DNA of 64,000 nt from Blastocatellia bacterium (GCA_025057015.1 JANWYG010000017.1:356250-420249); one strand, 5' to 3'. Positions 1 to 9,162 are shown, numbered from the stretch's first letter. A program made the numbers and translations. The notes: generated from the letters alone by a model not told the origin.

Positions 1-1121
1 CCGCAGTGCGCAACCCAGTCCTCATGCTCGACGAAGTTGACAAGCTCGGACGCGACTTTAGAGGCGATCCGGCAGCAGCTCTGCTAGAAATACTCGACCC
101 TGCTCAGAATAACTCTTTCCGAGATAACTACCTGGAACTACCCTTCGATCTCTCAAAAGTGTTCTTCATCTGCACGGCAAACACTACAGAGACCATACCA
201 AGCCCACTGCTTGATAGAATGGAGTTGATATCTTTGTCCGGTTACACAGAGCAGGAAAAAGTTGAAATAGCAAAAAGATATCTTATCCCGCGAGCCACTA
301 CCGATGCCGGCCTTAGTAAAGAACAATTCCACATATCTGACGAAGCACTACGCAAGCTCATAACCAACTACACCCGCGAATCAGGTGTAAGACAGCTAGA
401 GCGTAGGATATCTCAGCTTGCCCGTAAAGCTGCGCTGAAGCTTACGCTCGGTGAAATTCAGTCCCTGCAGGTAAATACCGAAGAGCTAACCGAACTACTA
501 GGTCCGCAGGTTTCCTCTCTAGAGCAGACGCGTCGAATGCTCGAACCCGGTGTCGCTGCAGGTCTTGCCTGGACGCCTACAGGCGGTGAGGTGCTGTACG
601 TTGAAGCTACTTTGCTGCCAGGGGGTAAGGATATGGTGCTAACAGGCCAACTAGGCGATGTGATGAAAGAGTCTGCCCGTGCAGCGATGAGCTACTTCTG
701 GGCCAACAGCTCGCACTTTGGTATAGACTACAAAGTGATCCGGGACAATGGCATACACCTGCACGTACCTGCTGGAGCTGTACCTAAAGACGGCCCGTCA
801 GCAGGCGTAACCATGGCTACAGCCCTAGCTTCGCTCTACCTCAAAACCCCGATGAGAACAGATACTGCTATGACTGGCGAGATAACCCTATCAGGTCTTG
901 TCTTACCCATAGGAGGAGTCAAAGAAAAACTACTTGCAGCCAGGCGAGCAGGACTTAAGCGAATAATCCTGCCCAAAGGAAACGAGAAGGATCTACGCAA
1001 GTTGCCCGATGAACTAAGACAAGAGTTAGAAATCATACTCGTAGAGCGTATAGAAGAAGTCCTCTGTGCTGCAATACCTCGCTTCAAGCAACTTGTAGAA
1101 TCTATGTGTTCGGCTGCTTAA
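1..1121 (+). CDS. lon: ATP-dependent Lon protease, C-terminal part (5' end outside window)
   Basis: Lon is a cytosolic AAA+ serine protease that degrades misfolded and regulatory proteins. Only the last ~370 residues are present; the frame is open at the window edge, so the gene starts upstream. Visible in order: Walker B (LMLDEVD) right at the edge, the sensor/arginine region (LLDRME), the AAA+ alpha domain, and the complete proteolytic domain. Numbering from the GTG codon at position 6, the catalytic Ser-Lys dyad is Ser265 (in PKDGPSAG) and Lys306 (in GGVKEK). The C-terminus has the usual Lon length and is followed by a strong hairpin terminator, so this is the last gene of its transcript. 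Family assignment is secure. Confidence 0.97.
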   Translation, partial: AVRNPVLMLDEVDKLGRDFRGDPAAALLEILDPAQNNSFRDNYLELPFDLSKVFFICTANTTETIPSPLLDRMELISLSGYTEQEKVEIAKRYLIPRATTDAGLSKEQFHISDEALRKLITNYTRESGVRQLERRISQLARKAALKLTLGEIQSLQVNTEELTELLGPQVSSLEQTRRMLEPGVAAGLAWTPTGGEVLYVEATLLPGGKDMVLTGQLGDVMKESARAAMSYFWANSSHFGIDYKVIRDNGIHLHVPAGAVPKDGPSAGVTMATALASLYLKTPMRTDTAMTGEITLSGLVLPIGGVKEKLLAARRAGLKRIILPKGNEKDLRKLPDELRQELEIILVERIEEVLCAAIPRFKQLVESMCSAA

Positions 1122-1165
1122 TCTGATTCTATAGATAACTGCTAAGTATTAAAAACCTCTCAAGC

Positions 1166-1196
1166 ACCTCTGAGGCAAGGCCTCAGAGGTTATTTC
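1166..1196 (+). terminator. Hairpin terminator after lon
   Basis: Perfect 11-bp inverted repeat (arms 1166-1176 and 1180-1190) with a 3-nt loop, 45 bp after the lon stop. It is followed by TATTTCTACCTCTT, a T/C-rich tail rather than a pure T-run, so it is a slightly atypical intrinsic terminator. Confidence 0.75.
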
Positions 1197-1272
1197 TACC
1201 TCTTGACTGTTTCTCCGCCTGTGGTATCAAGTAGACCGCCTGTGTCCAAACGCCAGATCGAAAGGAGAAAAA

Positions 1273-2313
1273 ATGAACCTCATACATGGCCTTACTTTCG
1301 ACGATGTGCTACTTGTACCAAACTACAATGGCATCCGCTCTCGCCAAGACGTAAGCACCTCAGTCTCCATGGGCAGAATAAACTTCGACATTCCCATCAT
1401 CAGTTCAAATATGGACACAATCACCGGCATCAGAATGGCTAATGCTATGGCAGAACTCGGTGGATTAGGTATCCTACACCGCTTTATGTCTATCGAGCAG
1501 AACGTAGAAGAATTTCGCAAGGCTGTAAACAAAGAGCGCGTAGGTGTATCGATAGGCGTAGGCGAAGCTGCTATAGAACGTGCCGAAGCCTTGATAGCTG
1601 AAGGAGCTGTAATTATTTGCCTCGATGTAGCTCACGGTCACGCTAAGCTCGTCAATCAAACCATCAAGACGCTCAAAAAGAAATTCCGCGATCAAATAGT
1701 AGTTATAGCAGGCAATGTGGCTACCTATGCTGGTGCAGACTACCTAGCTGCCGCTGGTGCGGATGTTATAAAAGTAGGTATAGGTGGCGGCTCGGTTTGC
1801 ACAACTAGAATAAAGACCGGCTTTGGAGTACCGCAACTAACCGCCATAATGATGTGCCGCCAAGTAGACAGGGTGTTGATAGCTGATGGCGGGATAAAAA
1901 CGCCCGGCGATGCAGTCAAAGCGCTTGCTGCCGGAGCAGACTTCGTCATGCTTGGTGGAATGCTTGCAGGTACTGAAGAAACCCCAGGAGAAGTAAGATA
2001 CAAAAGCCTTCCTGACGGACGACAAGTAGCAGTTAAGATTTTCCGTGGCATGGCTTCTAAAGAAGCTCAAGAAGACTTCATGGGTGGCATGGCAGAATGG
2101 AAAACAGCAGAAGGTATTTCTGTAGAAGTTCCAGCCAGAGGACCTGTAGCAGAAGTCATCAGAGACGTCATGGGAGGCATTAGATCAGGTTTGACTTACT
2201 GCGGAGCAGCTACCATAAAAGATCTGCAACGAAAAGCACAGTTTATGACGATTACCCCAGCTGGTGCTCGCGAAAGCGCCCCACACGCTCTAGGCCGTAT
2301 TACCGTAGAGTAG
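1273..2313 (+). CDS. guaC: GMP reductase-like protein (IMPDH/GMPR family, no CBS domains)
   Basis: A 346-aa (beta/alpha)8-barrel enzyme of purine salvage; GMP reductase converts GMP to IMP with NADPH. Seen: the active-site loop GGGSVCTTR with Cys176 and Thr178, the IMP-binding segments IADGGIKTPGD and VMLGGMLAG, and Glu280 in AEG. The length matches GMP reductase (~347 aa). Two features separate it from IMP dehydrogenase: no CBS pair is inserted after the first ~90 residues, and the C-terminal flap reads EWKTAEGISVEVPARGPV, as in enterobacterial GuaC, without the Arg-Tyr dyad of IMPDH. AGGAG at 1263-1267 supports the ATG. An IMPDH that has lost its CBS domains remains possible, since parts (GTEE, GEVRYKS) look IMPDH-like. 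Confidence 0.8.
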   Translation: MNLIHGLTFDDVLLVPNYNGIRSRQDVSTSVSMGRINFDIPIISSNMDTITGIRMANAMAELGGLGILHRFMSIEQNVEEFRKAVNKERVGVSIGVGEAAIERAEALIAEGAVIICLDVAHGHAKLVNQTIKTLKKKFRDQIVVIAGNVATYAGADYLAAAGADVIKVGIGGGSVCTTRIKTGFGVPQLTAIMMCRQVDRVLIADGGIKTPGDAVKALAAGADFVMLGGMLAGTEETPGEVRYKSLPDGRQVAVKIFRGMASKEAQEDFMGGMAEWKTAEGISVEVPARGPVAEVIRDVMGGIRSGLTYCGAATIKDLQRKAQFMTITPAGARESAPHALGRITVE

Positions 2314-2561
2314 TCTCACACGCTTTCACCCATCAAGCGGAACCTCTACACACTCTACGCAGGTTAGCTGTAGTGTCTGCCGAGCAGAAAGCACTGGTCA
2401 TCTCTCGGCAGCACACAGCAGACATTTGACTTGCTCTCGAAATTCTTTCGATTCTTCGCTTAAGTTTCTCCTGCGCTTCTCGACGGCAACAAGACATTCT
2501 TTGTCCCTACAATACTGCAACCCTAGAGCGAACTACACATAGTTTATAGATGAATCTAGGA

Positions 2562-2567
2562 TATAAT
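2562..2567 (+). promoter_or_regulatory. Putative -10 element for the 2601 gene run
   Basis: A perfect TATAAT lies 33 bp ahead of the ATG at 2601, in a 287-bp gene-free gap after the GMP reductase gene. No good -35 hexamer sits 16-18 bp upstream. It would serve the PH-like protein/udk/acylase/dehydrogenase run. Confidence 0.4.
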
Positions 2568-2600
2568 TCGGTAACACCTTTTGCTCTGAGTGAAACCTAG

Positions 2601-3143
2601 ATGAAAAAGGTCTTTCGTCCTTCATTTTGGTACCTCTGGAAAAGGATGAGCTTGCTCGGCTGCGGTATGGTACTAGTCAGCCTTGTGGCAACACAGCTTG
2701 CTACAGCAGGGGTGAACCTCGGCGGCTTTGGCCCTGAACACTTGCTTCTATGCGCGTTAATGTGTGTTTTTATACTTGCCTTGACAGCCCTCCTTGTTTG
2801 GCTGCACGTCTACTTCTTCCCAATCGTGCTCGACGACCATGGCATTACTGCCTATCGAGGCCCCCGCAGTGACCGGCTCGAATGGGACGAGATCGCCGGC
2901 TTTAAAAACACCAAGCAAGCCGGCATACCTGCCTACAAGCTCGTGCCTCAAAACAACAAGCCCTCCATAGTTATCCCCAAATGTATAAACGGAATTAAAG
3001 AAATCGAGGACGCTCTCAGAAAACACTCCATCTCGCTTATAGAACTCAAGCCAGCTAGCGCTACTAGAGAGCGTAGACAAGCCCCGTCAGTACGTTCCTC
3101 AGATGGATACATAGAAGTGACCACAGAAAGGGAAAAAGAATGA
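2601..3143 (+). CDS. Two-TM membrane protein with a PH-like (bPH) domain
   Basis: 180-aa protein of unknown function. The N-terminus carries two hydrophobic segments (about residues 18-36 and 47-72), followed by a soluble part beginning LDDHGITAYRG...LEWDEIAGF, which has the strand and Trp-Asp-x-Ile pattern of bacterial PH-like domains found in small membrane proteins. The last ~35 residues are charged and low in complexity. It is the first gene of a coupled run: its stop overlaps the uridine kinase start (ATGA). A second protein in the window, at 29913, has a similar TM-pair plus PH-like C-terminus. The domain call is by pattern only. Confidence 0.6.
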   Translation: MKKVFRPSFWYLWKRMSLLGCGMVLVSLVATQLATAGVNLGGFGPEHLLLCALMCVFILALTALLVWLHVYFFPIVLDDHGITAYRGPRSDRLEWDEIAGFKNTKQAGIPAYKLVPQNNKPSIVIPKCINGIKEIEDALRKHSISLIELKPASATRERRQAPSVRSSDGYIEVTTEREKE

Positions 3144-3745
3144 TAACAGTAGGCATTGCAGGTGGCTCTGGTTCTGGAAAAAGCACACTTGCGCGGCTCT
3201 TGGCAAAATCCATAAACAACTGTGTGCTTCTGCAACAAGACAGCTACTACAAAGACTTTTCTGAATGTCCCCACAAGATAAACTTCGATCATCCTGATTC
3301 CCTAGATCTAGACTCACTTAAGCTACACCTGAGGCTGCTTGCCGAGGGTAAGCCTATCGAACAACCGCTCTATGACTTCACTACCCACCGCCGACTTTGC
3401 TCTTTTCGGCGAATTGACCCACAACCTGTAGTAGTACTGGACGGCACGCTAATCCTTACTGACCCACAGATATGCTCTTTTATCACGCTCAAGATATTCA
3501 TCGATACTGCAGCGGATATACGTTTCATTCGCAGACTAAGACGCGATCGGGCTGAACGTGGCCGCAGCGTCGAATCTATAGTCGAACAATACCTGACTCA
3601 AGTTAAGCCCATGCACGAGCTACTCGTTGAACCTTGTAAAGTAATAGCAGATATAGTAGTTCGCAACGATGACGAAAAGATTTCCTCGCTAGAACGAATA
3701 GCTACAATAGTAGCTGCGTGGATACAGCAAAGGCTAAATACCTGA
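3140..3745 (+). CDS. udk: Uridine kinase
   Basis: Phosphorylates uridine and cytidine to UMP and CMP with ATP or GTP in pyrimidine salvage. 201 aa, normal for the family. The Walker A motif GGSGSGKS is at residues 8-15, followed by the family signature QQDSYYKD, the NFDHPDSLD segment and the lid Arg residues (RFIRRLRRDRAERGRS). The ATG overlaps the previous stop by 4 bp, and the acylase gene follows after 11 bp, so the three are probably one transcript. A phosphoribulokinase-type paralogue is less likely given the length and the YDFTTHRR nucleoside-binding segment. Confidence 0.93.
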   Translation: MITVGIAGGSGSGKSTLARLLAKSINNCVLLQQDSYYKDFSECPHKINFDHPDSLDLDSLKLHLRLLAEGKPIEQPLYDFTTHRRLCSFRRIDPQPVVVLDGTLILTDPQICSFITLKIFIDTAADIRFIRRLRRDRAERGRSVESIVEQYLTQVKPMHELLVEPCKVIADIVVRNDDEKISSLERIATIVAAWIQQRLNT

Positions 3746-3756
3746 GGATTCTTCAT

Positions 3757-6195
3757 ATGAAAAAAACTTGGTTCTGGACCGGACTTGGTCTACTTGCAGG
3801 AGCAGGCTTAGCTGCAGGTAGTATCTATGCCTGGAAGAAAACTTCAGAAAGGTTTCAACCTCAAACCTCTGGTAAGCTGAGCTTCAAGCAGCTTAACTCA
3901 AGAGTAGAAGTACTGCGCGACCGATGGGGCGTGCCGCATATCTACGCCGAAAGTGAAGCTGATCTGTTGTTTGCTCAGGGCTACGTGCATGCACAAGACA
4001 GGCTCTGGCAGATGGAAATCAACCGCCGAGTTCCACAAGGAAGGCTTTCGGCGATACTAGGTGAAGCAGCGCTAGAGCTCGACCTGCTAGCACACCGCAC
4101 TGGACTAGTACAAGTAAACGAGACCGCTTCAGACGAAGAGTCGCTAAAACTGCTCGATAGCTACTGTGCCGGCATAAATGCTTTCATAGAGCAAGATCGG
4201 CTGCCGATAGAATTTTCAATATTGCGACATAAACCTTCGCCTTGGTCGCCTCAAGACGTAGCAGCTGTAGGCAGGTTAATGGCTTGGTCACTTTCGGGAA
4301 ACCATCAGATAGAACTCGTCCGTGCACGAACAGCCCGCCGACTCGGTAGGGTCATCTCCAAGCTAACCCCATTCTTCCCAAAAGGTTACCCAGTGATCTT
4401 TCCTCCTGGATCAACTTGGGAAGGCAGCTCTGAACCTCTAAACAAGGCATACTCTCTGATGCCACTTATAGAACAAGGTGGCGGCTCAAACAACTGGACC
4501 GTGAGCGGCACACTCACCGAAACCGGTAAGCCGATACTTGCAAACGATCCCCATTTAGCGCTACAGATGCCGAACATTTGGTACGAGCTTCACCTATGCT
4601 GCCCCACACTTGAAGCCATAGGTGCAACTATACCAGGAATACCGTTCGTCGCAATAGGGCACAACCGCCGCATAGCTTGGGGCGTAACGTCTGCTATGGC
4701 AGATGTACAAGATTTGTTTATAGAACGCTTCCATGACTCAGACGAAGAGCTCTACCTCTACGATGGCACCTGGCACAAGGCTGAAAAAAGGCATATAAAA
4801 ATAGATATCCGTGGTGGAAAGCTACACGAAGAGGACATACTGCTTACAGCACATGGCCCTGTAGTAGCAAACTTGGACAAACAACACCGTTTATCCCTGA
4901 GCTGGGTAGGTCATACTCTATCAAATGAGCCTGCAGCATTACTGGCTTTAAACCGTGCCTCTAATTGGCAAGAGTTTCGCAGCGCCCTTGCAAAGTGGCA
5001 GCTACCCACGCTGAACTTTGTTTATGCCGACGTAGACGGTAACATAGGCTATCAACTAGCCGGACGTATACCCGTCCGCAACCGTTACGGGGGAATAGTG
5101 CCGCTACCCGGATGGGATAAGGCAAACGACTGGCAAGGAACGGTTCCATTTGAAGAACTTCCCAGCTGTCTCAATCCTGAACAAGGATTCGTCGTCACGG
5201 CAAACAACAAACTGACGACAGACGATTTTCCTTACAACCTCGGTAGTGACTTCGCTACTGGCTATCGAGCTGAGCGTATCACGAAGCTACTTACAAGTTG
5301 CAAGAAAGTGACCGTAAGTGACAGCAAACGCATACAACTGGACTGTTATACGATACCGGGCAAGCGTTTCGCTGAACTGCTAGTAAGTCGGTTGAAAAAA
5401 AGTAACTTATCGCCTATTGCGCAGAAAGCGCTCGATATTCTAGCTCACTGGGATGGCCAAGCATCGGTAGACTCCAGTGCCGAAACTATCTATCAAAGCA
5501 CTATGGAAAAGCTGCTCGTTGCGGTTTTTTCTGCCCATCTCGGCGAAGATCTAGCGGCATTCTTGGGAACCTTGCACATTGGGTCCGTAGCTATGACCAA
5601 TGGACTTGCTGGCAGGATGCTACCAGTAGTACTAGAACATCTCACCACAGATGACCCTCTGCTTCCAGAACTTGCTGGAAAAGCCTCGTGGACTGAGCTA
5701 CTAGAAAGCAGTTTCTTCGAAGCCGTTAACGAACTTAGCCGAAAACTAGGTAGCGAGCCTAGCAAGTGGCACTGGGGCAAGTTGCACAAAGTCAGTCTCA
5801 ATCATCCGCTTGGCGTGCTACCTGGCTTAAGGAAGTTGTTTAATCGCGGCCCAATTCCCTTCCCCGGCGACTCAGAAACGCCTGCGCAAGCAGCATTCAT
5901 TCCCTTAGAAGGGTTTGAAGCCAAAAGCTGGATGCCGTCATATCGGCAAATAATTGATCTGTCAGACTTTGACAAATCTATGATGATTATTGCAGGTGGT
6001 CAGTGTGGCTCACCTTTTAGCAGCCATTACGATGACTTTATCAAGCCCTGGGCCGAAGGTAAGCTACATCCGATGCTGTTTGCTCGCCAGAGCATAGAAC
6101 AACATCTTGAGGCAAAACTTGAACTCCTCCCCGGCTTAAAACTCATCAAGGAGACAGAATATGGCCGAGCCCAAGATACTGCTATACACGCTTAG
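3757..6195 (+). CDS. Penicillin acylase-family N-terminal nucleophile amidohydrolase
   Basis: About 812 aa; a periplasmic or surface-anchored Ntn hydrolase. The family cleaves side-chain amides (penicillins, acyl-homoserine lactones); the substrate here is unknown. The chosen ATG is 11 bp after udk, with TGAGGA at 3743-3748; a GTG 39 bp upstream lies inside udk. A signal anchor (residues 5-22) is followed by the alpha-subunit region (RDRWGVPHIYAES, FAQGYVHAQDRLWQMEI). The spacer then ends at GGGSNNWTVSG, where Ser244 would be the autocatalytically exposed nucleophile. The NN after it and a later VTANNKL segment fit the oxyanion-hole asparagines. The protein overlaps the next gene by 35 bp. 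Confidence 0.92.
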   Translation: MKKTWFWTGLGLLAGAGLAAGSIYAWKKTSERFQPQTSGKLSFKQLNSRVEVLRDRWGVPHIYAESEADLLFAQGYVHAQDRLWQMEINRRVPQGRLSAILGEAALELDLLAHRTGLVQVNETASDEESLKLLDSYCAGINAFIEQDRLPIEFSILRHKPSPWSPQDVAAVGRLMAWSLSGNHQIELVRARTARRLGRVISKLTPFFPKGYPVIFPPGSTWEGSSEPLNKAYSLMPLIEQGGGSNNWTVSGTLTETGKPILANDPHLALQMPNIWYELHLCCPTLEAIGATIPGIPFVAIGHNRRIAWGVTSAMADVQDLFIERFHDSDEELYLYDGTWHKAEKRHIKIDIRGGKLHEEDILLTAHGPVVANLDKQHRLSLSWVGHTLSNEPAALLALNRASNWQEFRSALAKWQLPTLNFVYADVDGNIGYQLAGRIPVRNRYGGIVPLPGWDKANDWQGTVPFEELPSCLNPEQGFVVTANNKLTTDDFPYNLGSDFATGYRAERITKLLTSCKKVTVSDSKRIQLDCYTIPGKRFAELLVSRLKKSNLSPIAQKALDILAHWDGQASVDSSAETIYQSTMEKLLVAVFSAHLGEDLAAFLGTLHIGSVAMTNGLAGRMLPVVLEHLTTDDPLLPELAGKASWTELLESSFFEAVNELSRKLGSEPSKWHWGKLHKVSLNHPLGVLPGLRKLFNRGPIPFPGDSETPAQAAFIPLEGFEAKSWMPSYRQIIDLSDFDKSMMIIAGGQCGSPFSSHYDDFIKPWAEGKLHPMLFARQSIEQHLEAKLELLPGLKLIKETEYGRAQDTAIHA

Positions 6196-7105
6196 AGGAG
6201 ATCTAGCGGAGTACGTAAGGTTGCTCACCGAAAAGGGTTTTGGTCCGCAGCTACTACCCTGCCGTAACCGAGAAGACATAGACCGGCAGATAGAACAGGC
6301 AGAAATAATCTTCGGTGTGCACCTACCACATGAATGTTATGCCAAAGCTACAAAGCTTAAGTGGATACAGTCGATGTGGGCCGGAGTAGACAAAATTCTT
6401 TCTGCGTCTATACGACCCGAAGTGATTATTACCAAACCGTTTGGTGTTTTCGGGCAGTACTTAGCGCAGTACGCATTTGGCTACTTTTTGGCAGATCAAA
6501 TACAACTACAACGTAATTTAAAGCAGCAAGAGCGCAAAGAGTGGAAGTTCTATCAGATAGAGCGCATACGCGGCAAAGTAATAGGTGTTGCAGGTGTAGG
6601 TGATATAGGCCAGGAGATAGTACGTGTTGCCCAAGCGTTCAAAATGCAAGTCTGGGGATTGAATTCTCGAAGAAAGCCAGAGTTGCATCTTGACAAGCAG
6701 TTTGTCACAGAAGAGATAGAAGAATTCGTCGCCGGACTAGACCTATTAGTTTGTACTTTACCGCTCACACCTGCCACGCGTGGGCTATTTAGCCGCCAAG
6801 TACTTGAGCAACTAAAACCTTCAGCGATGGTGATTAATTTAGGCCGCGGTCCAATCTTTGACGAAGTTGCTCTAGCTGAGCTACTTGCAAACGGTCAGAT
6901 AAGGCTTGCCGTACTTGACGTCTTCTCAGTCGAGCCGTTACCACAAGATAGTCCTTTTTGGACGTTGCCGAACTGTATAGTCACTCCACACGTCGCCGGC
7001 CCGAGCTTACCTGAAGACATCACCGACTGCTTTCTAGAAAACTACAGCAGATACATAACCGGCAAACCGCTGCTAGCAGTTATCGATCGCAACCGGGGAT
7101 ACTAG
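6161..7105 (+). CDS. D-2-hydroxyacid dehydrogenase (NAD-binding)
   Basis: 314-aa cytosolic oxidoreductase that reduces 2-oxoacids to D-2-hydroxyacids, or the reverse. The Rossmann motif GVGDIG spans 145-150. The catalytic triad can be read as Arg229 (NLGRGP), Glu258 (SVEPLP) and His277 (TPHVAG). The N-terminal substrate domain has the VDKIL and ITKPFGVFGQYLAQYAFG segments seen in glyoxylate/hydroxypyruvate reductase-like members, so GhrA-type activity is plausible but cannot be fixed from sequence. It starts inside the acylase gene with a 35-bp overlap, preceded by AAGGAG at 6149-6154, and meets the HD gene tail to tail with a 4-bp overlap (7102-7105). Confidence 0.88.
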   Translation: MAEPKILLYTLRGDLAEYVRLLTEKGFGPQLLPCRNREDIDRQIEQAEIIFGVHLPHECYAKATKLKWIQSMWAGVDKILSASIRPEVIITKPFGVFGQYLAQYAFGYFLADQIQLQRNLKQQERKEWKFYQIERIRGKVIGVAGVGDIGQEIVRVAQAFKMQVWGLNSRRKPELHLDKQFVTEEIEEFVAGLDLLVCTLPLTPATRGLFSRQVLEQLKPSAMVINLGRGPIFDEVALAELLANGQIRLAVLDVFSVEPLPQDSPFWTLPNCIVTPHVAGPSLPEDITDCFLENYSRYITGKPLLAVIDRNRGY

Positions 7106-8370
7106 TTCGGCAAAAGCGCATATATTTTTTCGCTGACCTCTTTAGGAAAGCAAAGCCGCTCGATAGTGAAGCTGCGTAGGTTGCGAACTACTTCTGACAC
7201 TTCTGTAATTTCGCACAACCGGTAACCTATGTTTTGTCCTCGCCGGTGAGCTTCGACGTAAATTTTAGACTGCGGGCGCTGCTTCGGCTCATAAGGTCCA
7301 AAGTAAGGCACATCTGCAGCACTATCTCGCAACAAGTAGTATTGTTCGTCAAAGCCAGCAGCTCTTACTATAGCCCTTGCGCGAACAACTAGCTCCTCAT
7401 CAACTGGCTGAGGCAAGTCGACAGATCTAAACAGCTTGCGGTTAAGAAATCTAGTACAAAGGTCCGCAAGCACAGGATCTGGCTCATCAACCCAGCGCTT
7501 TATATGGTACATAAGGTCGTGATCATCCAAAAGTAGATACTCTGCCGTGGTCATTTGCTGACCAGTAAGGAGCTTTCCGAGCGGCCAATACAGAAAATTT
7601 AGCCGTGAAGACTCTGCAAGTACCCTGGCACGGCGCATTATCGCTATCAACATGTTTTCTACGGCACGCAGAGAATGATGAAAATACACCTGCCTGAACA
7701 TGTAAAATCGTGCCTGCAAATACTCCTCTACGGCATAGATACCTTTTGCAGAAACATACAATTGCCCATCCGGGCTTAGCTTTAGCGAATGTAGTACCCA
7801 CTCCAAGTCGTAGTTACCGTACTTAGCACCAGTCATCAAACTATCTCGCAGCAAGTAGTCAAAGCGGTCACAATCTAGCTGCGAACTGACCAATTGACAG
7901 GCATAAGTAGGCACGTAGTCGTGCTTATAGACAGAAACCACCGTCCGAGGCAGTGCTGGGTCGAAGTTAGTAAGTATCTGACATACTTGTGTCTGAGGAT
8001 CGAGCAGTATCTGCTCGGTCCAAAGTTCATGCCTTAGACCCGTAGCTTTTTCTATCACGTGAGAAAAAGGCCCATGGCCTATGTCGTGCAGTAAAGCAGC
8101 CACGCGGGCTACTAGTCGAACTTGCTCTGGCACATCGTCTAGTAGCGACAGTGCACGAGTAACAACGTGCATCACACCTAGCGAGTGGGTAAAGCGGCTA
8201 TGCTCTGCACCTTGATATGTATACAAAGCGAGCCCTAACTGCTTTATTCGGCGTAAACGTTGAAATTCTTTCGAATCTATCAGCTCGATAAGTAAAGCAT
8301 CTGCCGATTGTGAGCTATTTAGGCAGATTATATTGTGCACCGGATCTCTGTAACGTCGTTCTGGCATCAA
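7102..8370 (-). CDS. HD-domain phosphohydrolase (SAMHD1/dNTPase-like)
   Basis: 422-aa member of the HD superfamily related to deoxynucleotide triphosphohydrolases and SAMHD1. Seen: RDPVHN at the N-terminus (residues 8-13), typical of this subgroup; metal ligands His57 (GAEHSRFTHSLG), His95-Asp96 (LLHDIGHGPFSH); and the distal Asp in SQLDCDRFDYLLRDS. Family members hydrolyse dNTPs or other nucleotides; the exact substrate is inferred. Its start overlaps the small membrane protein gene by 4 bp, so it is translated from the same transcript as the ECF sigma factor. Confidence 0.88.
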   Translation of the reverse strand: MMPERRYRDPVHNIICLNSSQSADALLIELIDSKEFQRLRRIKQLGLALYTYQGAEHSRFTHSLGVMHVVTRALSLLDDVPEQVRLVARVAALLHDIGHGPFSHVIEKATGLRHELWTEQILLDPQTQVCQILTNFDPALPRTVVSVYKHDYVPTYACQLVSSQLDCDRFDYLLRDSLMTGAKYGNYDLEWVLHSLKLSPDGQLYVSAKGIYAVEEYLQARFYMFRQVYFHHSLRAVENMLIAIMRRARVLAESSRLNFLYWPLGKLLTGQQMTTAEYLLLDDHDLMYHIKRWVDEPDPVLADLCTRFLNRKLFRSVDLPQPVDEELVVRARAIVRAAGFDEQYYLLRDSAADVPYFGPYEPKQRPQSKIYVEAHRRGQNIGYRLCEITEVSEVVRNLRSFTIERLCFPKEVSEKIYALLPN

Positions 8371-8573
8371 CTCCTCTTGCTAGCTTCTTCAGCAGACAAT
8401 ATCTTCCATACCACATAGAATGCAGTAGCCACTATCGCAACCATCAGCAACGTCTTCAGCAGCAGCAGCAACTTGAGCAGCAATGAGTAGAAGAAACCAG
8501 CTAGCAGACTAGCCAAATAATAAAGCCCTAGCAAGGCTCCAGTCACTTTTAAAGTGGTCTTCAGGAGTTTCAT
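8367..8573 (-). CDS. 68-aa hydrophobic membrane protein
   Basis: Small protein, mostly Leu/Ala/Val between residues 10 and 62, with one long or two closely packed transmembrane helices and a short charged C-terminus (AEEASKRS). It lies 13 bp after the ECF sigma gene and overlaps the HD gene by 4 bp. GGAG precedes the ATG closely (AGGAGCTG-type spacing after 8583). It has no zinc-binding anti-sigma motif (HxxxCxxC), so calling it an anti-sigma factor would be speculation. No family recognised. Confidence 0.6.
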   Translation of the reverse strand: MKLLKTTLKVTGALLGLYYLASLLAGFFYSLLLKLLLLLKTLLMVAIVATAFYVVWKILSAEEASKRS

Positions 8574-8586
8574 ACCAGCACCTCTT

Positions 8587-9162
8587 TTATACGACTTTCA
8601 TTCTGTGTAACACCTTAGCAAGCTCTATCCTGCCTCGATTAATGCGAGATTTGACCGTACCTTCAGGTATTTGCAATCGAGCGACTATTTCCTGGTAGCT
8701 CAAGCCCTCGATATCCCGCAAGACAACACACTCACGCAGCTCCGGCGAAAGTTTGTCTATGGCCGCACGTATTTGCAATGACCTTTCTTTGCGCTCTACA
8801 CGACGCTGCGGAGTATCAGACTCTAACCGCAAGTGATATATATGTTCGTCTATGCTCTCTGAAGAAGAATCATTTGGTCGGCGTTGACGTTTCCGATAGT
8901 CGTCTATTATCAGGTTACGTGCAAGCCGCATCAGCCAACTTGAAAGCTCTCCGATGCCGGCATCGTATTGATTGAGCGACCTGTAGATCTTTATAAACAC
9001 TTCTTGCGTCAGATCCTCGGCTGACTCATGCTTACCAGTAAATTTGTAGGCAAGGTTATATATTCTTCTGGAGTAAAGCCTCACGATGTACTCCCATGCC
9101 TGGGGATCACCCGCTTTACACCTATCTATCAGTTCCACTTCATTGCGTGTGTCCAAGACCAA
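8587..9162 (-). CDS. ECF sigma-70 family RNA polymerase sigma factor (RpoE-like)
   Basis: 191 aa with the two-domain ECF architecture. Sigma-2 covers about residues 24-95 (YSRRIYNLAYKFTG, the -10 region DLTQEVFIKIYRSL, and ARNLIIDDYRKRQRR). Sigma-4 covers about 130-185, with the helix-turn-helix LSYQEIVARLQIPEGTVKSRINRGR. The start is taken as TTG at 9162, since the first in-frame ATG would remove part of sigma-2. A stop-proximal partner gene is usually the anti-sigma factor, but here the next gene encodes only a 68-aa membrane protein. It is divergent from the alpha/beta hydrolase across a 114-bp gap that probably holds both promoters. Confidence 0.92.
   Translation of the reverse strand: MVLDTRNEVELIDRCKAGDPQAWEYIVRLYSRRIYNLAYKFTGKHESAEDLTQEVFIKIYRSLNQYDAGIGELSSWLMRLARNLIIDDYRKRQRRPNDSSSESIDEHIYHLRLESDTPQRRVERKERSLQIRAAIDKLSPELRECVVLRDIEGLSYQEIVARLQIPEGTVKSRINRGRIELAKVLHRMKVV

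Noticed and set aside
1203..1442. Plus-strand ORF ahead of and inside the GMP reductase gene
   Set aside because: It overlaps guaC in another frame, composition is His/Arg/Pro-rich and non-protein-like.
1273..2313. Annotation as IMP dehydrogenase
   Set aside because: No CBS domains and no Arg-Tyr dyad in the flap; length fits GMP reductase.
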